Shown piece after piece: positions 43,939-51,613 of a stretch of 64,000 nt of DNA; positions within the stretch are counted from its first letter, which is position 1, and each line of letters opens with the position of its first letter. Below the pieces are notes generated by a model. That model was not told the origin of the DNA, did not search any database, and was given only the letters and a program-made list of their open reading frames with translations. This DNA comes from RH-AL1 sp965277735 (lineage in GTDB: Bacteria; Pseudomonadota; Alphaproteobacteria; Rhizobiales; Beijerinckiaceae): positions 1,426,001 to 1,490,000 of the forward strand of contig CBDIDO010000003.1 in assembly GCA_965277735.1 (NCBI GenBank). Reading direction: 5' to 3'. The translations under genes were made by a program, and so were the position numbers.

Positions 43939-44762
43939 CAGGCGGCGGCCGGCGCCGGCCGCGCTGTGGCGGGCCGCTCGCTCTGGACGGGCGCGGGCGC
44001 CGCGATGCCGCCCGGGACCTGCCAACGGATGATCTCGAGGCGTCCGTCCATGTGCTCGGCCACGGCGGTGCAGGATTCGATGAAGTCGCCGCAATTGACG
44101 TAGGTGATGCCTTCGATCTGGCGGATCGCGGCGTGGTGGATGTGGCCGCAGACGACGCCCTGGCAGTCGCGCCGCTTCGCCTCCTCGGCGAGCGTCGACT
44201 CGAACCTGCCGATGAACGAGACCGCGTCCTTCACCTTGAGCTTGGCCCAGGCGGAGAACGACCAGTAGGGATAGCCCAGCGCGCGACGCGCGCGGTTGTA
44301 CCAGCCGTTGATGAAAAGCGCCGCCTCGTAGGCCCAGTCGCCGAGCAGGGCGAGCCATTTGGCGTTGGAGACGACGATGTCGAACTGGTCGCCGTGGATG
44401 ATCAGGAAGCGGCGCCCGTCCGCCATCTCGTGCACGACGGTGTCCTCCACGTCGACGCCGCCGAAGTTCATGCCGAGGTAGGAGCGGGCGAACTCGTCGT
44501 GGTTGCCGGGCACGAGGATCATCCGCGCGCCCTTACGCACCTTGCGCAGCAGCTTCTGGATGACGTCGTTGTGCGACTGCGGCCAGTACCAGCCGCCCTT
44601 CAGCGCCCAGCCGTCGACGATGTCGCCGACGAGGTAGATCGTGTCGGCTTCGTGGAACCGCAGGAAGTCCACGAGAAGCTCCGCCTGACAGCCCCGTTTG
44701 CCGAGGTGGATGTCGGAGATGAAGAGTGTGCGGTAGTGCGTTGCGTCCGGATCGTCGATCAC
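43938..44762 (-). CDS. Metallophosphoesterase, LpxH-like (UDP-2,3-diacylglucosamine diphosphatase family)
   Basis: A 274-residue calcineurin-like phosphatase from a GTG start. All metal-binding motifs are present: DIHLG, GDIVDGW, GNHDE, IHGDQFD and GHIHHA. Related proteins in alphaproteobacteria are annotated as LpxH, though LpxI usually does that step there. Hydrolysis of a nucleotide-lipid or phospholipid diphosphate bond is the likely reaction. It is followed by the coupled GT4 gene. The last 25 residues are Pro/Ala-rich. Confidence 0.82.
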   Translation of the reverse strand: MIDDPDATHYRTLFISDIHLGKRGCQAELLVDFLRFHEADTIYLVGDIVDGWALKGGWYWPQSHNDVIQKLLRKVRKGARMILVPGNHDEFARSYLGMNFGGVDVEDTVVHEMADGRRFLIIHGDQFDIVVSNAKWLALLGDWAYEAALFINGWYNRARRALGYPYWSFSAWAKLKVKDAVSFIGRFESTLAEEAKRRDCQGVVCGHIHHAAIRQIEGITYVNCGDFIESCTAVAEHMDGRLEIIRWQVPGGIAAPAPVQSERPATARPAPAAA

Positions 44763-44925
44763 GCTCGACCCTTGGAGTTGGAGGACGTTTGCCGCTCTAG
44801 AGCAGAGTCGTATTGCGGTGCGATGACAGGCCTGGGGCCCGCTCCGCGAAGGCAGGGGACGAAGACGGTCGCGGGGACATATGCACAGGTTTCAGGGGCC
44901 GGACGCGCAATGCGCGCAGGCGGGC

Positions 44926-45906
44926 TCAGCCCCAGAGCGCCGGGTCGGCGGGCCACAGCGTCGAGCCCTCGAAGCGAAGCCCCTCCGGGCGGTCCTTCGC
45001 CAGCAGCAGCGGCCCGTCGAGGTCGACGAAGCGGGCGCGGCTCGCCAGCAGCAGGGCAGGTGCCATGGCGAGCGAGGTGCCGACCATGCAGCCGACCATG
45101 ATCGTGAGGCCGAGCCGCTCGGCCTCGGCTATCGCGGCGAGCGCCTCGGTGAGCCCGCCCGTCTTGTCGAGCTTGATGTTGATGGCGTCGTAGCGGTCGC
45201 GCAGCGCGGCGAGCCCATCGTGCCCGTGCGCACTCTCGTCGGCGCAGATCGGGATGGGATGGGCGATCGCGGCCAGCGCGGCATCCTCGCCGGCCGGCAG
45301 CGGCTGCTCGACGAGCGCGATGGCCGCCTCGGCGCAGGCGGCGAGCAGCGGCTCGAGGTCGCCCGGTGACCACGCCTCGTTGGCGTCGACGATCAGGGTC
45401 GAGTCGGGCGCCGCGGCTCGCACGGCGGCGATCCGCTCGCGATCGCCGGCGCCCGCGAGCTTCACCTTCAGCAGGGGGCGCACCGCGGCGCGCGCCGCGG
45501 CCTCCGCCATCGCCTCTGGCGTGTCGACCGAGATCGTATAGGCGGTGACGATGGTGCCCGGCGTGGTGACACCGGCGCGGACATAGGCCGGCACCCCGGT
45601 CGCCTTGGCCTCGAGGTCCCACAACGCGCAGTCGATCGCATTGCGGGCCGCGCCCGGCGGCAGCAGCGTTTGCAGGAGCACCCGGTCGGGGTGCGCCTCG
45701 ATCTCGGCCCGCACGCCTTCGATCGCCGCCACCACGCTTTCCACGCTCTCGCCGTAGCGGGGGTAGGGCACGCATTCGCCGCGACCGCTGGCGCTGTCGG
45801 CCTCGATCGTCACGACGACGACGCGCGCCTCGGTCTTGGCGCCGCGCGCAATGACGAAACGTCCCGCGATCGGGAAGCTTTCGACCTCGCAGCGCAGCGT
45901 CGCCAT
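44926..45906 (-). CDS. Dipeptide epimerase (L-Ala-D/L-Glu epimerase type, enolase superfamily)
   Basis: A 326-residue enzyme of the muconate lactonising subgroup. The catalytic lysine pair is in LLKVKLAG (KxK) and KLDKTGG. The metal ligands are in LIVDANEAW, LVEQPLP and ICADESAH. Enzymes of this type convert L-Ala-D-Glu to L-Ala-L-Glu during recycling of cell wall peptides. Specificity is inferred from family resemblance. It starts 11 bases after the stop of the LprI-like gene. Confidence 0.85.
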   Translation of the reverse strand: MATLRCEVESFPIAGRFVIARGAKTEARVVVVTIEADSASGRGECVPYPRYGESVESVVAAIEGVRAEIEAHPDRVLLQTLLPPGAARNAIDCALWDLEAKATGVPAYVRAGVTTPGTIVTAYTISVDTPEAMAEAAARAAVRPLLKVKLAGAGDRERIAAVRAAAPDSTLIVDANEAWSPGDLEPLLAACAEAAIALVEQPLPAGEDAALAAIAHPIPICADESAHGHDGLAALRDRYDAINIKLDKTGGLTEALAAIAEAERLGLTIMVGCMVGTSLAMAPALLLASRARFVDLDGPLLLAKDRPEGLRFEGSTLWPADPALWG

Positions 45907-45917
45907 TCTTTCGCGTC

Positions 45918-46334
45918 CTATTTCGGCGGGACCGGACATCCCGCGTCGCCTTCTGCGCAGGTCAGAAAGCCACGTAGGGCGCCGCTCCGTGCCTCGGTCA
46001 GCCGGGTCCGGCACTGCGCCACGATCATCGGTTGGATCGAGCCGCCGCGCGCACCGGCCGCCTCGAAGTCGCATTCCGCGTCGCGGAACGCCAGCCACGC
46101 CTTCTGTGCGCCGACGAGGGCTTTTCGCGTTTCGTCCTCGCTCTTGAGGCGCGCCATGATGGTCTTGTAGGTGAAGTTGAGGGCGGCGTCCGCCTTGGCG
46201 AAAGCATCGCCGGCGCACTGGTCGAGCTGGATCTGCGTCGTCGCATCGTCGCAACCCTCGGCTGCGGCAGGGCTCAGCGGTGCGGCAAGCGCGAGTGCCA
46301 GCAAAACGGGTCGATGCCACGTCGCGTCCGCCAT
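45918..46334 (-). CDS. LprI-like (DUF1311) exported protein
   Basis: A 138-residue protein with a signal peptide (PVLLALALAAPLSPAAAEG). The domain has the pattern of lysozyme inhibitor LprI and DUF1311: CDDATTQIQLDQCAGDAF, ALNFTYKTIMARL, KALVGAQKAWLAFRDAEC. Six cysteines are present. Known members inhibit lysozyme in the periplasm; many others are uncharacterised. It shares a transcript with the dipeptide epimerase, so both may act in cell wall turnover or defence. Confidence 0.82.
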   Translation of the reverse strand: MADATWHRPVLLALALAAPLSPAAAEGCDDATTQIQLDQCAGDAFAKADAALNFTYKTIMARLKSEDETRKALVGAQKAWLAFRDAECDFEAAGARGGSIQPMIVAQCRTRLTEARSGALRGFLTCAEGDAGCPVPPK

Positions 46335-46457
46335 CCGTCCTCCCGTTAACCAGTCCAAGCGGCTCGCCTCGACTTTGCCCCGCTGCCGTCTTAACCCCAT
46401 TTTGTTAACGCGCCTTAACCATGGCGGCCCTCGAAAGGCCGAGCGCCCACAGGTTTC

Positions 46458-47591
46458 ATGTCGCTGCCGCCAGCCTTCTCCAGCGAGCTCCTCGACCGAA
46501 CGGTCCGCTTCACCCTGAGCGGCAGCTGGACCATCGACGCCTCGGCGGCGCTCGAGGGCGGCGCGTCTGCGATGGTCGCGGCGGCAGCCTCGGCGCAGGA
46601 CGCGGTATTCGACCTCGGCCACATCGAGCGCCTCGACACGGCCGGCGCCTGGCTCGTCGACCGCTCGCGCCGTGCGCTGAAGGCGAAGGGGATCGAGAGC
46701 CGCGTCGAGCGGCTGAAGCCGGAGCATCGCATCCTGCTCGACGAAGTGCAGGTGCGCGACGCGGCCGCGCCGCCGGTGCGCGGCGGCTTCTCGCTCGTCG
46801 GCCTGCTCGCCGACATCGGCGAAGCGGTCGTCAATTTCGGTCGCGACGTCCTCGACGGCATCGCCTTCCTCGGCGAGCTGACCACCTCGTTCGGCCGGCT
46901 CGTGCGCGCGCCGATGAAGTTCCGCCTCACCTCGCTCGTCTTCCACACCGAGGCGATCGCCTTCCGCAGCGTGCCGATCATCGCACTCATCAACTTCCTC
47001 GTCGGCGGCATCGTCGCGCAGCAGGGCATCTTCCAATTGCGCCGCTTCGGCGCCGTCACCTTTGCCGCCGATCTCATCGGCGTGCTCGTGTTGCGCGAAC
47101 TCGGCGTGCTGCTCACCGCGATCATGATGGCCGGCCGCTCCGGCTCGGCGATCACCGCCGAGATCGGCTCGATGCGCATGCGCGAGGAGATCGATGCGCT
47201 CCGCGTGATGGGCCTGTCCGCGATGGACGTGCTCGTCGTGCCGCGGCTGCTTGCGCTCATCGTCAGCCTGCCGATGCTCACCTTCGTCGCGGACATGTCG
47301 GCGATCTTCGGCGGCATGGTGACGGGCTGGATGTACGGCGGCATCGCGCCGGTCGCCTTTCTGGCCCGGCTGCAGGCGATCATCTACCCGTCGACCTTCG
47401 CCGTCGGCCTCATCAAGGCCCCTTTCATGGCTCTAGTGATCGGGCTGATCGCCGCGGTCGAGGGATTGAAGGTCGAGGGGTCCGCGGAATCGCTCGGCCG
47501 CCAGGTCACCGCCGCGGTGGTGAAGTCGATCTTCATGGTCATCGTGGTCGATGGTATCTTCGCGATGTTCTTCGCGAGCATCCACTACTAA
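46458..47591 (+). CDS. ABC transporter permease, MlaE type, with N-terminal STAS domain
   Basis: A 377-residue inner membrane protein. Residues 1-95 look like a STAS/MlaB-like domain (VFDLGHIERLDTAGAWLVDRS). The MlaE fold follows, with VPIIALINFLVGGIVAQQG, RELGVLLTAIMMAGRSGSAI and the EIGSMRMREEIDALRVMGL loop that contacts the ATPase. It is part of a lipid transport system that moves phospholipids between the inner and outer membranes. The stop overlaps the ATPase start (TAATG). No separate mlaB is needed, because the STAS domain is fused. Confidence 0.92.
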   Translation: MSLPPAFSSELLDRTVRFTLSGSWTIDASAALEGGASAMVAAAASAQDAVFDLGHIERLDTAGAWLVDRSRRALKAKGIESRVERLKPEHRILLDEVQVRDAAAPPVRGGFSLVGLLADIGEAVVNFGRDVLDGIAFLGELTTSFGRLVRAPMKFRLTSLVFHTEAIAFRSVPIIALINFLVGGIVAQQGIFQLRRFGAVTFAADLIGVLVLRELGVLLTAIMMAGRSGSAITAEIGSMRMREEIDALRVMGLSAMDVLVVPRLLALIVSLPMLTFVADMSAIFGGMVTGWMYGGIAPVAFLARLQAIIYPSTFAVGLIKAPFMALVIGLIAAVEGLKVEGSAESLGRQVTAAVVKSIFMVIVVDGIFAMFFASIHY

Positions 47592-48481
47592 TGGGGCCCG
47601 CTCTGACGTCCGACGCGATCTTGACCTCTGCCGCTGCTCTGAACGCCGAGGTCGTATCGAATGCCGAGGCCGTGCTGGACTTCGCGCCGGTCGGGTTCGA
47701 TGCGCCCGATCCCTCGCTCGCGCCCGTCGCGATCGCGGTGCGCGGGCTCACGGTCGGCTTCGGCGAAAAGGTCATCATGCAGGACCTCGACCTCGACGTG
47801 TATCGCGGCGAGGTGCTCGGCTTCGTCGGCGGATCGGGCATGGGCAAGTCGGTACTGACGCGGACCATCCTCGGCCTCGTGCCGAAGCGGGCGGGCTCGA
47901 TCTCGGTCTTCGGCGAGGACATCGACAGCCTGACGCCGCCCGAGCGCGTGCGGCTGCAGCAGCGTTTCGGCGTGATGTTCCAGCAGGGCGCGCTGCTCTC
48001 CGGTCTCACCGTGAAGCAGAACGTGCAGATCCCGATGCGCGAGCATCTGAAGCTCTCGAAGACGCTCGCCGACGAGCTCGCGATGCTCAAGATCTCGCTC
48101 GTCGGGTTGCCGGCGGACGCCGCCAACAAGTTTCCCTCCGAACTATCCGGCGGCATGGTCAAGCGCGCTGCGCTCGCCCGCGCGCTGGCGCTCGACCCCG
48201 AGCTGCTCTTCCTCGACGAGCCGACCTCGGGCCTCGATCCGATCGGCGCCGCCGATTTCGACGACCTCATCGCGACGCTGCAGAAGACGCTCGGGCTCAC
48301 CGTGTTCATGGTGACGCACGATCTCGACTCGCTCTACGCGATCTGCGACCGCGTCGCCGCGCTGGCCGATCGCCGCGTCATCGCCGCCGGTCCGATCGAG
48401 GATCTCGAGCAGTCCGATCACGCGTGGCTGCGCGCCTACTTCCACGGCAAGCGTGCCCGCATGTTCGCGGCGCGTCGCTGA
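47591..48481 (+). CDS. ABC transporter ATP-binding protein, MlaF type
   Basis: A 296-residue ATPase with Walker A GGSGMGKSVL, the Q-loop in FGVMFQQGALLS, signature LSGGMVKRAALARAL, Walker B LLFLDEPTSGLDP and the switch His in VTHDLDSL. About 45 residues before the ABC domain are Ala-rich and not part of the fold; a later start is possible but none looks better. It drives lipid movement through the permease encoded just before it. Confidence 0.93.
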   Translation: MGPALTSDAILTSAAALNAEVVSNAEAVLDFAPVGFDAPDPSLAPVAIAVRGLTVGFGEKVIMQDLDLDVYRGEVLGFVGGSGMGKSVLTRTILGLVPKRAGSISVFGEDIDSLTPPERVRLQQRFGVMFQQGALLSGLTVKQNVQIPMREHLKLSKTLADELAMLKISLVGLPADAANKFPSELSGGMVKRAALARALALDPELLFLDEPTSGLDPIGAADFDDLIATLQKTLGLTVFMVTHDLDSLYAICDRVAALADRRVIAAGPIEDLEQSDHAWLRAYFHGKRARMFAARR

Positions 48482-48506
48482 GCTTGAACGTTTCGGAGTC
48501 CCCTCG

Positions 48507-49547
48507 ATGGAAACCCGCGCCAATTACGCCCTGATCGGCGCCTTCACGTTGGCGGTCCTCTTTGGAGCGTTCGGCTTCGTGTTTTGGTTCTCGGGCGCGG
48601 AGAAGCCGCTCGGGCTCAACGAATACAAGGTGGTGTTCAACGGCTCGATCTCGGGGCTGGCCGCCGGCAATCCCGTGCTCTTCAACGGCGTGCGCGTCGG
48701 CGACGTCTCGAAGATCGACCTGATGCCGGACGATCCGTCCAAGGTCTTCGCGATCATCCGCGTCGACGGCCGCGTGCCGGTGCGCACCGACACCAAGGTG
48801 AAGCTCGAGTTCACCGGCCTCACCGGCAGCGCCTCGGTGGCACTCAACGGGGCCAGCTCCGACGCACCCATCCTCAAGACGTCGGATGGCGATCCGGCCG
48901 TGCTGTTCGCGGACCGGTCGGACTTCCAGGATCTGCTGCAGACCGCGCAGAAGATCGCCGCGCGCGCCTCCGATATCCTCGATCGCGGCGACAAGATCCT
49001 GAAGGACAACGAGCCGGCGATCCGCGCCTCGGTCGGCAACGTGCAGAAATTCTCCGACGCGCTCGCCGCCAACTCGGCCGGCGTGAAGGATTTCATGTCC
49101 GCGATGGCCGACGTCGGCCGCACGATCAAGCCGCTGACGGTGAAGCTCGAGGCACTGACCACCGACACCGACAACGTCGTCAAGTCCGTCGACCCGGCCC
49201 AGGTGCATCAGATGGTGGCCGACTTCACCGGTACCGCCGCCAAGCTGAACACAGCCGCGGGCAAGGTCGACAGCACGCTGACCAACCTCAACGGCTTCCT
49301 CTCGACGACCGATTCGAAGGGCGTGTTCCAGGAGGTGTCGGATGCGGCGAAATCCTTCAAGCGGCTCTCCGACAACACGGACGTGCGCACGCGCGAGCTG
49401 TTCGCCAACCTGACCCGCTTCTCGCGCGACGGCCTGAAGGAATACACCGGCCTCGCCTCGGACGGCCGCACCGCGGTCGGCGAGATGACGAAGCTGATCC
49501 ACTCCGTCGAGGCCAACCCGCAGCAGTTCCTGTTCGGGCGGAAGTAG
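48507..49547 (+). CDS. MCE-domain lipid transport protein, MlaD type
   Basis: A 346-residue protein with one N-terminal membrane anchor (YALIGAFTLAVLFGAFGFVFWF) and an MCE domain (about 40-120, with YKVVFNGSISGLAAGNPVLFNGVRVG). A long helical C-terminal part follows, with repeats like those of Mce proteins that form periplasmic needles. It presumably binds lipid and links the transporter to the outer membrane. The auxiliary lipoprotein gene that often follows in alphaproteobacteria is absent here. Confidence 0.9.
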   Translation: METRANYALIGAFTLAVLFGAFGFVFWFSGAEKPLGLNEYKVVFNGSISGLAAGNPVLFNGVRVGDVSKIDLMPDDPSKVFAIIRVDGRVPVRTDTKVKLEFTGLTGSASVALNGASSDAPILKTSDGDPAVLFADRSDFQDLLQTAQKIAARASDILDRGDKILKDNEPAIRASVGNVQKFSDALAANSAGVKDFMSAMADVGRTIKPLTVKLEALTTDTDNVVKSVDPAQVHQMVADFTGTAAKLNTAAGKVDSTLTNLNGFLSTTDSKGVFQEVSDAAKSFKRLSDNTDVRTRELFANLTRFSRDGLKEYTGLASDGRTAVGEMTKLIHSVEANPQQFLFGRK

Positions 49548-49551
49548 CGGG

Positions 49552-49782
49552 CTACTTCACCTGGGTCTGGAAGCCGCTGCGTGGCCATTGCGGGTCGAAG
49601 CCGACCGCCGTCAGCCCTTCCATGCAGTCCCAGTCGGGCTCATCGATCTCGACCTCGCTGTCCTCGATCGGGATCGCGCGAATGACTTCGATCGCGTCGC
49701 GCGTGCCCCAGCGCCGGGACAGGATCAGTTGATCCAGGGCGCCGTCGTAGATCTCGAACCGATAAATCTTCACCTGGGCCAT
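49552..49782 (-). CDS. Small conserved hypothetical protein
   Basis: A 76-residue soluble protein starting MAQVKIYRFEIYDGALDQLI, with SRRWGTRDAIEVI and the acidic stretch EDSEVEIDEPDWDCMEG. I recall similar short proteins from Rhizobiales but know no function. It is convergent with the MCE gene, only four bases apart, and has no terminator between. Confidence 0.6.
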   Translation of the reverse strand: MAQVKIYRFEIYDGALDQLILSRRWGTRDAIEVIRAIPIEDSEVEIDEPDWDCMEGLTAVGFDPQWPRSGFQTQVK

Positions 49783-49858
49783 GGCGGAAGCCCGATCGTC
49801 GCGTCCGATATTATTTTCGAACGCTGGCGGCAAAAAGCAACTAACGCACTGAAAGCAT

Positions 49859-49934
49859 TGGTGCCCAGGGGAGGAATTGAACCACCGACACTGCGATTTT
49901 CAGTCGCATGCTCTACCAACTGAGCTACCTGGGC
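49859..49934 (-). tRNA. tRNA-Phe (GAA)
   Basis: On the minus strand the gene reads GCCCAGGTAGCTCAGTTGG at the 5' end, the anticodon loop CTGAAAA with anticodon GAA, the T-loop GGTTCAATTCC, and the acceptor end CCTGGGCACCA. The seven-pair acceptor stem is complete and the CCA end is encoded. Total length is 76 bases. Confidence 0.97.
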
Positions 49935-49974
49935 GCCGGACGTCGTCAGTCTCGAGGACCATCGGCGAGGCGCC

Positions 49975-50004
49975 CTTATAAGGGAGCGGTTTCGCGCTTG
50001 TCCA
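49975..50004 (-). promoter_or_regulatory. Probable promoter of tRNA-Phe
   Basis: On the minus strand, TGGACA (50004-49999) and TATAAG (49980-49975) stand 18 bases apart, about 40 bases before the tRNA. A leader of about 34 bases would then be removed by RNase P. Confidence 0.45.
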
Positions 50005-50029
50005 GCCTCGCGGGCCTGTCCAATGCGCG

Positions 50030-50704
50030 TCAGGGCTCGGCGAGCAGGCCCTCGACGAAACGGCCCATCGTCTCGCTCGAGCGGGCGGTGCGGCTGCGCT
50101 CGGCGGCGATGATCGCAAGCAGGTCGTCGAAGCTGTTCTGGATGTCGTCGTTGACCAGCACGTAATCGTATTGCGTCCAGCGGCGGATCTCGTTGCGGGC
50201 GTTGGCGAGGCGCTTGGCGATCGTCTCCGGCGGGTCCTCGGCGCGACGCTCCAGCCGGGCGCGCAGCTCCGCCATCGACGGCGGCAGAATGAAGATGGTG
50301 ACCGCATCCATCCCGGCCTTGGCCTTCACCTGCTGGGTGCCCTGCCAGTCGATATCGAACAGCACGTCGCGGCCCTGCGTCAGCACGTGATCCACCGGCT
50401 CACGCGGGGTGCCGTAGAAATTGCCGTGCACCTCCGCCCATTCGAGCAGCTCGTCGCCATCGCGCATCGCAAGGAACTGCTTCTTGGTGATGAAATTGTA
50501 GTGCACCCCGTGCGCCTCGGAGGAGCGGCGCCCGCGCGTCGTCACCGAGATCGACAGCGTCAGATCGAGGTCCGCCTGCTGCAGCAGCATGCGCGTCAGC
50601 GTGGTCTTGCCGGCGCCGGACGGCGACGAGAGGATCAGGATGAAGCCGCGCCGCGGCACGGGCAGGGCCTCCGATGGGTTCGCCGCCGCGCCTGTCTCCG
50701 TCAT
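50030..50704 (-). CDS. gmk: Guanylate kinase
   Basis: It phosphorylates GMP to GDP in the cytosol. The 224-residue protein has the P-loop SSPSGAGKTTLTR, the GMP-binding RGRRSSEAHGVHYNF and EWAEVHGNFYGTP, and the VLFDIDWQGTQQ segment. Its start is five bases after the yicC stop, so the two are co-transcribed, the normal order in alphaproteobacteria. Confidence 0.96.
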   Translation of the reverse strand: MTETGAAANPSEALPVPRRGFILILSSPSGAGKTTLTRMLLQQADLDLTLSISVTTRGRRSSEAHGVHYNFITKKQFLAMRDGDELLEWAEVHGNFYGTPREPVDHVLTQGRDVLFDIDWQGTQQVKAKAGMDAVTIFILPPSMAELRARLERRAEDPPETIAKRLANARNEIRRWTQYDYVLVNDDIQNSFDDLLAIIAAERSRTARSSETMGRFVEGLLAEP

Positions 50705-50709
50705 CCCGC

Positions 50710-51579
50710 CTACTCGATGTTTTGGACCTGCTCGCGGAATTGCTCGATCTCGACGCGCAGTTCAAGGCCGATCGCGGTGAGCGCGGCGTCATTCGCCTTG
50801 GCGCAATAGGTCGAGGCCTCGCGGCCGAGCTCCTGGGCGAGGAAGTCGAGCCGGCGTCCGACCGCGCCGCCGCCGTCGAGCAGCGCGCCGGCGGCGACGA
50901 CATGGGTCGCCAGCCGGTCGAGTTCTTCCCGCACATCGGCCTTGGCGGCGAGGATCAGCGCCTCCTGGTGCAGCCGGTCGGGGTCGAGCGCGTGCCGCTC
51001 GGCGAGGTCGGCGATCGTCCGCGCCAGCTTCTCGCGCACCGCCTCGGGACGGCGTTGCGGCGCCGCATCGGCCTGCGTCGTGAGCGCGGCGATGCGCTCG
51101 AGCCGCTGCCGCAGCACGCCCTCCAGCGCGGCCCCCTCCGTCCCGCGCACGGCGACGAGCGCGTCGAGTGCCTCGCCGAGCCCGGCGAGGGCGGCGGCGG
51201 CCAGCGCCTCGGTCTCGGCGGCGTCAGGCGTGCGGTCCTCGGCCTCGATCACGCCGCGGATCCCGAGCAGGCCGTCGAGCGTGGCGGGGCCGACATCGGG
51301 CGGCCGGTCGAACCCGTCGAGCACGCGGGCCAGCGAGGCCAGCAGCTCGAGGTTGAGCCGCACCGGCGGCGCCTCCGTCTCGCGCGCCACGTTGAGGGTC
51401 GCGTGGCAGGTGCCTCGCACGAGCCGCGCGCCGATCACCTTGCGCGCCTCGATCTCGAGCTTGTCGAAACCCGAGGGCACGCGCAGGCGCAGGTCTAGGC
51501 CCTTGGCGTTGACGGTCTTGAGGTCCCAGGCCCAGCGGGCGTCGCCGACGAGCCCGCGCGCCTGTGCGAAGCCCGTCAT
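50710..51579 (-). CDS. yicC: YicC/YloC-family endoribonuclease
   Basis: A 289-residue protein that begins MTGFAQARG, the conserved YicC start, with WDLKTVNAKGLDLRLRVP and the C-terminal signature GRRLDFLAQELGREASTYCAKAND. Members act as endoribonucleases. The usual M-I-R-S before MTGF is missing, and the codons before are open in frame, so a slightly earlier non-ATG start cannot be excluded. It lies between mltG and gmk. Confidence 0.93.
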   Translation of the reverse strand: MTGFAQARGLVGDARWAWDLKTVNAKGLDLRLRVPSGFDKLEIEARKVIGARLVRGTCHATLNVARETEAPPVRLNLELLASLARVLDGFDRPPDVGPATLDGLLGIRGVIEAEDRTPDAAETEALAAAALAGLGEALDALVAVRGTEGAALEGVLRQRLERIAALTTQADAAPQRRPEAVREKLARTIADLAERHALDPDRLHQEALILAAKADVREELDRLATHVVAAGALLDGGGAVGRRLDFLAQELGREASTYCAKANDAALTAIGLELRVEIEQFREQVQNIE

Positions 51580-51613
51580 GCTCGCGATCGCGCCGGTTGG
51601 TAGGGGGGCCGCG

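Noticed and set aside
46391..46419. TTAA motifs before the Mla-type operon as a CtrA site
   Set aside because: The spacings between TTAA elements are 10 and 6 bases, whereas the CtrA consensus needs 7.
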